From: Platerodrilus igneus
Taxonomy: Eukaryota > Arthropoda > Insecta > Coleoptera > Lycidae
Length of the DNA: 64,000 bases
Direction of reading: 5' to 3'
Assembly: GCA_036346225.1 (NCBI GenBank)
Contig: JARFIW010001739.1
Span: forward strand, 12,627,001-12,691,000
Every line of letters begins with the position of its first letter. The stretch's first letter is position 1. The notes beneath the pieces are model-generated. The model was not told the DNA's origin and did not search any database. It saw nothing but the letters and a program-made list of their open reading frames with translations. Positions 58,049 through 64,000 of the stretch are shown in pieces. The translations under genes and the position numbers were made by a program.

Positions 58049-59891
58049 TGTAACGGGCATTTTTATAATTTTAAACTTTTCCGCTGTTTCCCAATTTATA
58101 AATGCATTTCTGCAAATTGCTAGTTCTATATTTTATATTTATTAACTCGTGTGTAGTAATTTAAAGATAGATAAATTGAAAATTAGAAAACAGCTTGTAT
58201 TATAATGTATAGATTGCATCGTCCTTGTCTTGCCGTAAATATAAATTTCGTTGCTTAGGTATTATCGAAGTCGAGATAATAGGCGCTCAGATGTTATGGG
58301 TAACAACTATTTTATATCTACAGATTAGCGAGTTGTAGTTGTTCTTTGTTCCTATAAATTACGAGTTGGTATATTAACTGCAGAGAGGAGTCCTGTTTCG
58401 TTCTTGATTGCGATATACTAAGTACGTTGAAAAGACTGTTCCTCTTTGCTTTGACTAGTGAGAATTAATGCGGGATTTAATTTTCGAATTGTTATGAACA
58501 AGCGCGGCACGATTTTTAGTTGCCTTTCTTGTGAAATATCGTGATGCGCGTTGCTTTACTAATTGTGTTTTTAGCTGATTTTCTGTTGGAAATAGGACTT
58601 GTTAAACTCGACCTGCACGCGTGTTGTACGGAACATCTGACGTACTTACTTTAGTAATACACGTGCTTTACTCATTGTGTTTTTTTTCTGTTGGTGCTTC
58701 GTCTTTTTATACTTAAACTGTGTGTGCGATCTAGTCTAGTGTCCCTTTGTTTTATCAGATTAGTGCATACTGGGGATTATTTAAATACAGTGGATACTGT
58801 AGTTTCTGCATTTTTCTAACACCAAAGAATCTGAAATAGATCTTCGCTTGCGCGAATTTCGGTATTATAAAGCATGAGGTTTTTCTTTGTTACCATAAGT
58901 AGCAAATAAAACACCTCACGTTACTGATAGTTTAATGCAAGAACTTATCAGATGACATGCATTACATCGTGCCTTGAAAGGCCGTAGTTCTGAATTGTTA
59001 TTACAATTTGTACGGTTTTTGTTATAAAATATTTCGAAATTACTGTCTCAGGAAATAGAATTCACAAGAAATTTATCCATGCTACATAGCTCCATCAGCC
59101 TGATAATGTCTGCTGCTGACACCAGTGAAACGCGTAGGTGTGAGTTAGTGTAAAGTGTAAGCAATTCCATCCACACCCTCACAGTCAAGGGTGCAGTGCT
59201 TCGTTAGTGTAGGACATCGTGAATCCCCCACTCCAATTACAAGGAAGCGTTACTGAAGGACTTTCTGTAAGTTGAACTATTTCCTACTTAGTATTACTTT
59301 AAATATCTACCCGTTGTTTTTGCCATATCTTCGTCGTTCTGAGACCTTTTGCAATAGAACTGCATGCTTTTAAGAAAAAAAGAACGAAAAAAAAAGAAAA
59401 ACCCCAATACTACTAGAATTACTCATATCAATTGTGTCTTATCTTTTTATCTTTTATTAACATGTTGTCTGATTTATGTTTAATTGGTGTGTGAGGAAAC
59501 GTTTCTGCTACTCCCCAATATTACCTCACTTTGTACTAAACATTTTCTGTATTGCTTTTACTGTTGTTATATTATATAGTTTATCTAAACAGTTTCTTTT
59601 ATTTACATGCTACAAAGTACTGAATAACTTAGATGTTTCATTGCTGCTATGCTTATTCTTTTTTTTTCAGGTTTGCTTAACTAATTAATTTTATTGCATG
59701 GATTATCACTCACTCCTTACGGTCGCGTACATGGTATGTTGGTCTGCTTTCTACAACCCCCCTACTCTCCGATGGAGCCCGGTCACTTTCTTTTTTTCTC
59801 TTTGATTTTCTTTTTGTTACGCACGGCTACGAGCCAACGTAACATAACTTTGGCGCCCAACGTGCCATGCCACGAAAAAAATAACGTAACA
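58049..59891 (+). mobile_element. LTR of the tRNA-Lys-primed retrotransposon family (plus-strand copy)
   Basis: 1,843 bp from TGTAACGGGCATTTTT to AACGTAACA, TG...CA ended, matching the solo LTR at 41,367-43,233 in inverse orientation. Shared landmarks are CCTCACAGTCAAGGGTGCAG (about 59,178), GAGGAAACGTTTCTGCTACT (about 59,493) and CTACTCTCCGATGGAGCCCG (about 59,762). The right end is ambiguous because CGTAACA recurs in the PBS array that follows. No coding sequence of the internal region is present after about 60,370. Confidence 0.8.
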
Positions 59892-60062
59892 AACATTGGC
59901 GCCCAACGTGGAGCCACGAAAAAAAAACGTAACAAATTTGGCGCCCAACGTGCCTGCCTTAAAAGAACAACGTAACAAATTTGGCGCCCAACGTGGGGCT
60001 CGAAATTATCATGGGGCACGATCAACGTGGGGTCTCGATAAACGTGGGGCCTGACAAACGCG
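59848..60062 (+). repeat. tandem array of tRNA-Lys primer-binding-site copies
   Basis: TGGCGCCCAACGTG occurs at 59,851, 59,897, 59,939 and 59,982, spaced 46, 42 and 43 bp. The units share CCACGAAAAAAA and AACGTAACAAA between motifs. The fourth reads TGGCGCCCAACGTGGGGCTC and continues CGAA, the complement of the acceptor and T-arm end of tRNA-Lys. It is followed by degenerate shorter copies of AACGTGGGGCTCGA at about 60,010-60,060. The array straddles the LTR end: one unit is inside the LTR as defined by TG...CA. Confidence 0.85.
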
Positions 60063-60245
60063 GGGCTCGATTTTTTTTTCTCCTGCTCGATTTTTTTTCT
60101 CCTGCTCGATATTTTTTTTTCTTTTTCTTCTTCTCCTGCCCGATTTCTTTTCCCTGCTCGATTTTTTGTTTTTTTTCTCTTTTCGTTTTTTTTTCTGCTC
60201 GATTTCTTTTTTCCTGCTCGATTTTCTTCATCTGTCTCTGTTTAT
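60063..60245 (+). repeat. CTGCTCGATTTTTTTT polypyrimidine minisatellite
   Basis: CTGCTCGAT followed by 5-10 T recurs at least six times with C/T-only spacers. Lys-rich and Phe-rich open frames on either strand are by-products. It lies where the leader of the retrotransposon would be. Confidence 0.8.
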
Positions 60246-60387
60246 TGTATTTTAATCCTAAACTTAATCTTAATTGTCTTTGCATCTTTTTATGTCATTT
60301 TTATTCTCTCACTATGTCTGTTCTTAAGTATTCTTTCTGTGGCTTATTGGTGTTGTGTTTTCTCTGATAAGTAAAATGTAAAATGTA
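60246..60387. other. short non-coding remainder before the duplicated segment
   Basis: Nothing recognised. Ends with AAAATGTAAAATGTAAAAATTG next to duplicated copy 2. Confidence 0.4.
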
Positions 60388-60714
60388 AAAATTGCAAAAA
60401 AAAGTTTCTATGTTGCGACTTGACAAGGTAGACCTATGTCTGATGTCGTGTAAATGAAGATGCCCATGCTTGTAAGTAAACTGGTCCAGGTTACGCTAAA
60501 TGCAATGCGGCACATCACGAGGGTCGTATGTCTATAAGCTTTGATACTCAGTGGCTGGTGGGTGATTGCCGGCGTTTGGGCAGCTTCCTTGGTAGAAATT
60601 GGAGATGTTTGATCGCTAGTGTGCTCTTTGTCGTCACGTGCTGTATGAGGTCGTCCTACTTACCGTTGTTTTAGAAGTGGAGCGGGAGTTGCATATTTCC
60701 CAAATTAAGATATA
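60388..60714 (+). repeat. 330-bp duplicated segment, copy 2
   Basis: Copy of 57,718-58,048, same orientation, with few differences. Its right end overlaps the start of the solo LTR. Confidence 0.85.
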
Positions 60715-61250
60715 TAGGTAATCAAATAGAATTATTAAATCTTAAGTTAGATTGTTACAATGTATAATTGAAGAGCACATTACAAAAGGTTAAAGGAAGT
60801 CCATAACCCAGACATGAGAACGGATGTGAATACTTTGTATTCCAGACGTAACATGACACTGCAGGTGCAGGTCACAGTAGAAAATAAAACAGCAATTATT
60901 AGAATTAAGATTATTAAAATGTAATACATTGTATTGTATAAAGAAATAGCAGACCTGAGATCTGCAGTTCCCACAAGCAATGCGAGGAGCAGAGATAGTA
61001 TAAAAACCCTCACGAGCCCAAGATGGCTAGTCAATCTCGAGCTTCACAACTTATACATTGTTGGTTGTTCAAGCTACTCATTTAGTTTTAATTAATCAAC
61101 TTAGAATATTTTTGAATGTAATACGTTACTGTATATAACGTACCTACAATTAAAATTGATATTGTAATTTCTGTTTCAAATAAATTGATAGAAGAGTTTT
61201 TTGCAAGAATCATTTTTAAAAAGTCGCTCCAAATGGTCCAAAACCTATCT
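60687..61250 (+). repeat. solo LTR of the errantivirus-like family
   Basis: 564 bp, AGTTGCATATTTCCC to AAAACCTATCT, same family as the copy C LTRs. Flanked by CGGG (60,683-60,686) and CGAG (61,251-61,254), a 4-bp duplication with one difference. It contains TATAAAAACCC at about 61,000-61,010 as a TATA candidate and AAATAAATTG near 61,180. No internal element sequence is attached, as expected after LTR-LTR recombination. Confidence 0.85.
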
Positions 61251-61254
61251 CGAG

Positions 61255-61670
61255 TCCATGTCATGTGGAATCCTGACCGTAGTGTTGTAGGAGTTTACTT
61301 CATTTTGTTCCATTACATTTTGTGTTCACAATGTGATAATCTTAAGTAAAGCCCTTGGTGCATGATGAGCTTTATAGTTTCTGTCTTGCACCATTCTTAA
61401 GTTCCCTCGAAGAAGCTTGGTGGCCTTCTTAAAGAGAGAACAGAAAGAAGTGATTTGCTCGAACGTTTATGGCTCCTTTTATACCAAAGTCTATTAGTGT
61501 TGTACGTTTGGACGATTTTGTTCGTATTGGGAGGGGGGAGGGGGCGAATCCATTATCGATAGAAGGGTGTTTTATACGTGCATGCTATTTGTTTTCATGC
61601 TACGTGCATATATTGGTCAGTTAGTTAGGAGTATGGTTGGTTGCATACTCCTACAAATTATTCTTATATA
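61255..61670. other. non-coding spacer
   Basis: No recognisable feature except a G-rich run (GGGAGGGGGGAGGGGG) at about 61,530-61,545. Confidence 0.5.
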
Positions 61671-64000
61671 GAGGGTGTTTCAAAATTGCACGGCACTATT
61701 TTAAGGGAGTGTTTTTAGCACAAAATAAACATAAAACTTCTAATAAACATATACCCTAAAATGTACCCCTATGGAGTTATAACCCCTTTAAGGGGGCTAG
61801 GCGAAATTGAGTTTTTTTAATTATCTGAAGAACCACAAAAGATATTTTATTCAGATTTTTGTTGCTTACCCATGTTCTTATGCCGAATAAGAGAATAAGA
61901 TAGGCTTATCCATTTTTCGATAATAAGATTAAGATTAGGAGCGTCCCATTCGGGGAATCACGTTTAATCCTGTAATTTTTTGTGTATAAGCTTTTATAAA
62001 TTATAATGCCAGAATTAGAATCTTTTGACATTTCTGAGTAAAAAAGTCACTCTTGTTTGAAGTCGATATCTGTAGCCGTTTTCGAGTTAATTGGGGCGAA
62101 GCATTCAGGATGCCCTATGATACATACCTTATCCGTTTAGGTTTAATATGAACTTCCCATATGTATAGGAATAAACCTAATAAACATATGCCTTCAATAT
62201 CTCTGTAACAACTTGGCATATGTAGAAACTATACATATGTCTCAAATTAATCAATGTATTTCTTAGATGTTGAAGACTAAAGCTAAATGTCAAACTCCGA
62301 TGTTAATCAAATAGCCTTGGATATTAGAAGCTCAACATTATAACAGTTGCATATCGCTTATTTGTTTGTCAGGTGATTATGTATCTACTATGTACTACCT
62401 TTGTTATGTTTAAACACTGTGTAAGTTACTAATATGTGTTACTAGTTCTGTTAGTTTTTGTGTAAATTGGTACTTTGAAGACACTTTAATTTGTTATATC
62501 ATGGGAGACACCACAAACTTGTTCACATTTGCAGAACAAACAGACATGCTGTTAGTTTATGGTGAAGTACAGAGAAATGGCGCTGCTGCAGTTCGCAGAT
62601 ACCAAGAACAATTTCCAACTAGAAGGATACCAAATCCTAAAACATTTCAATCCATTGAAACGCGTCTTAGGGAAACTGGCACGCTAAAACCTACACGAGT
62701 AAATGTTGGTCGACAAAGATTTCGACGAGATGTAAATGTTCAAGCACAAATACTCGATGCTGTTCAGTTATCTCCTAGTACTAGCACCAGAAGATTGTCT
62801 CTTCGCTTTGGTGTTTCATCTGCAAGCGTTTGGCGAACATTGCACGAGCAGCAACTGTATCCATTTCACGTGACATCTGTGCAAGATTTATTACCGCAAG
62901 ATTACATGAAACGAACCAATTTTTCGCAGTGGTTAATTCGAAAATGCACACGACATTGTAACTTCTTGACCCGCTTGCTAGTGACTGATGAATCTACCTT
63001 ACCAAGAAATGGAATTATCAATTTTTGCAATACCCATACTTGAGATGAAGAAAATCCCATACCACTGTCACAAATCATTATCAGCATACATTTTCCTTAA
63101 ATGTCTGGTGTGGACTTCTTGGTAACAATCTCATCGGTCCCTTCTTTTTACCACGAAAACTTTCAGGAGTGTTTTATTTGAATTTTCTGCAAAATAATCT
63201 TTATGAGCTGTTAGAAGATATTCTAATTCCCGATAGATGTGGGATTTGGTTTATTCATGACTGTGGCCCAGCCCACTTCTCTCATATTGTCACTGACTAT
63301 TTAAACGCGGAATATGGTAACCGATGGATTGGCCGAAATGGACCGTTACATTATTTTGTTTGGGGGTTGGATGAAGACTATAGTTTATTCTAAATCTATC
63401 TACACGCAAGAGGAGTTAAAGAATCGGATCGTGGAGGCTGCTGATACTATTAAGAATCGTCCTGATGTTATAAGACTTGCCAGAGAGCAATGGATTCGCC
63501 GTGCTGGATGCTGCATACAACAAAATGGTGGGCATTTTGAACAGTTACTTTAAATGTTTAATTGTAATAAATATTTTCAACTCTCAACATCTATGTAGGT
63601 ATGTAAAGTATCATAGGGCATCCTGAATGCTTCACCCCAATTAACTCAAAAACGGCTACAGATATCGACTTCAAACAAGAGTGACTTTTTTACTCAGAAA
63701 TGTCAAAAGATTCTAATTCTGGCATTATAATTTATAAAAGCTTACACACAAAAAAATTACAGAGTTAAACGTGATTCCCCCCCGAATGGGACGCTTCTGA
63801 TCTTATTATCGAAAAATGGATAAGCCTATCTTATTTGGCATAAAAACATGGGTAGGCAACAAAAATCTGAATAAAATATCTTTTGTGGTCCTTCAGATAA
63901 TTAAAAGAACTCAATTTCACCTATCCCCCTTAAAGGGGTTATAACTCCATAGGGGTAAATTTTAGGGCATACGTTTATTAGAAGTTTTATGTTTATTTTG
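61671..64000 (+). mobile_element. Tc1/mariner-like transposon with long TIRs (right end outside window)
   Basis: The left terminal repeat starts GAGGGTGTTTCAAAATTGCA at 61,671 directly after TA and runs about 455 bp to GCCCTATGATAC at about 62,125. Its inverse starts at about 63,607 (GTATCATAGGGCATCC) and continues to the window end, where about 50 bp of the repeat are still missing. The transposase gene lies between. TA target, ends and transposase type place it in the IS630-Tc1-mariner superfamily. Confidence 0.85.
62501..63553 (+). pseudogene. mariner-like transposase with DUF4817-type N-terminus, inactive
   Basis: Open frame 62,501-63,043 (180 codons) starts MGDTTNLFTFAEQTDMLLVY and includes a helix-turn-helix pair (AAAVRRYQEQFPTRRIPNP; STSTRRLSLRFGVSSASVWR), as in arthropod transposases of the DUF4817 group. 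The first catalytic Asp is in VTDESTL. After a stop (63,041) and frameshifts, NVWCGLLGNNLIGPFFLP (about 63,095-63,150) and the second Asp in FIHDCGPAHFS (about 63,250-63,280) follow. After WIGRNGPL (about 63,345) the conserved WPxRSPDLTPxD-type segment carrying the third catalytic residue is missing, and the frame shifts. The C-terminal end is in frame 63,314-63,553 (NRIVEAADTIKNRPDVI). The protein cannot catalyse transposition. Confidence 0.8.

Noticed and set aside
59783..60367. Lys-rich (minus) and Phe-rich (plus) open frames
   Set aside because: They are explained by the PBS array and the polypyrimidine minisatellite.

Overview
The window looks like repeat-rich, AT-rich nuclear DNA from an insect. 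The evidence is the mix of mobile elements: env-bearing Ty3/gypsy retrotransposons of the errantivirus type (gypsy/17.6/297/ZAM group), RTE-clade and R1-clade LINEs, two hAT transposons, a Tc1/mariner-like transposon with a DUF4817-type N-terminus, and a fossil of a capsid-like protein family that is widespread in arthropod genomes. I found no host protein-coding gene and no convincing tRNA, rRNA or other RNA gene. Almost every recognisable coding stretch is a broken transposon gene. The species cannot be named from this sequence.

Layout. 1-903: 3' end of an RTE LINE. 1.3-3.0 kb: fossil capsid-like protein (minus strand). 3.5-4.8 kb: hAT relic (minus). 8.3-13.4 kb: 5'-truncated R1-clade LINE (plus), split by a 1,990-bp TG...CA insertion at 10,124-12,113 with a 6-bp target duplication. 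15.0-17.4 kb: non-coding, low-complexity and tandem-repeat DNA. 17.4-20.6 kb: second copy of the RTE LINE (plus). 20.9-22.4 kb: older LINE fragments (minus).

23.17-44.95 kb is one minus-strand errantivirus-like element (copy B, about 8 kb of its own sequence). It is cut apart by five insertions: an unidentified piece carrying foreign integrase sequence in env; a younger plus-strand relative (copy A, 27,032-31,726) with a perfect 4-bp target duplication in pol; a TIR element in RNase H; two LINEs nested in one another in RT; and a 1,867-bp solo LTR of a different family in gag. 46.1-51.6 kb is a third errantivirus copy (C, minus) that has lost pol, and its 5' LTR is split by a 2.5-kb insertion. 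52.2-54.3 kb: ZMYM1-like hAT relic (minus) hosting a small LINE fragment with an 18-bp target duplication. 55.1-57.5 kb: nothing recognised. 57.7-61.25 kb: a 330-bp duplicated flank, a 1.84-kb LTR ending in an array of tRNA-Lys primer-binding-site copies, and a solo errantivirus LTR. 61.67 kb to the end: a mariner-like element with about 455-bp inverted repeats, cut off by the window edge.

The genes do not cooperate in a host pathway. Their relation is stratigraphic: target duplications and interrupted reading frames give an order of insertions. The most unusual signal is at 59,851-60,060, where the LTR/PBS junction of one retrotransposon is amplified into at least four tandem tRNA-Lys PBS units. 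One unit lies inside the LTR, and this arrangement is shared with the solo LTR at 41.4 kb.
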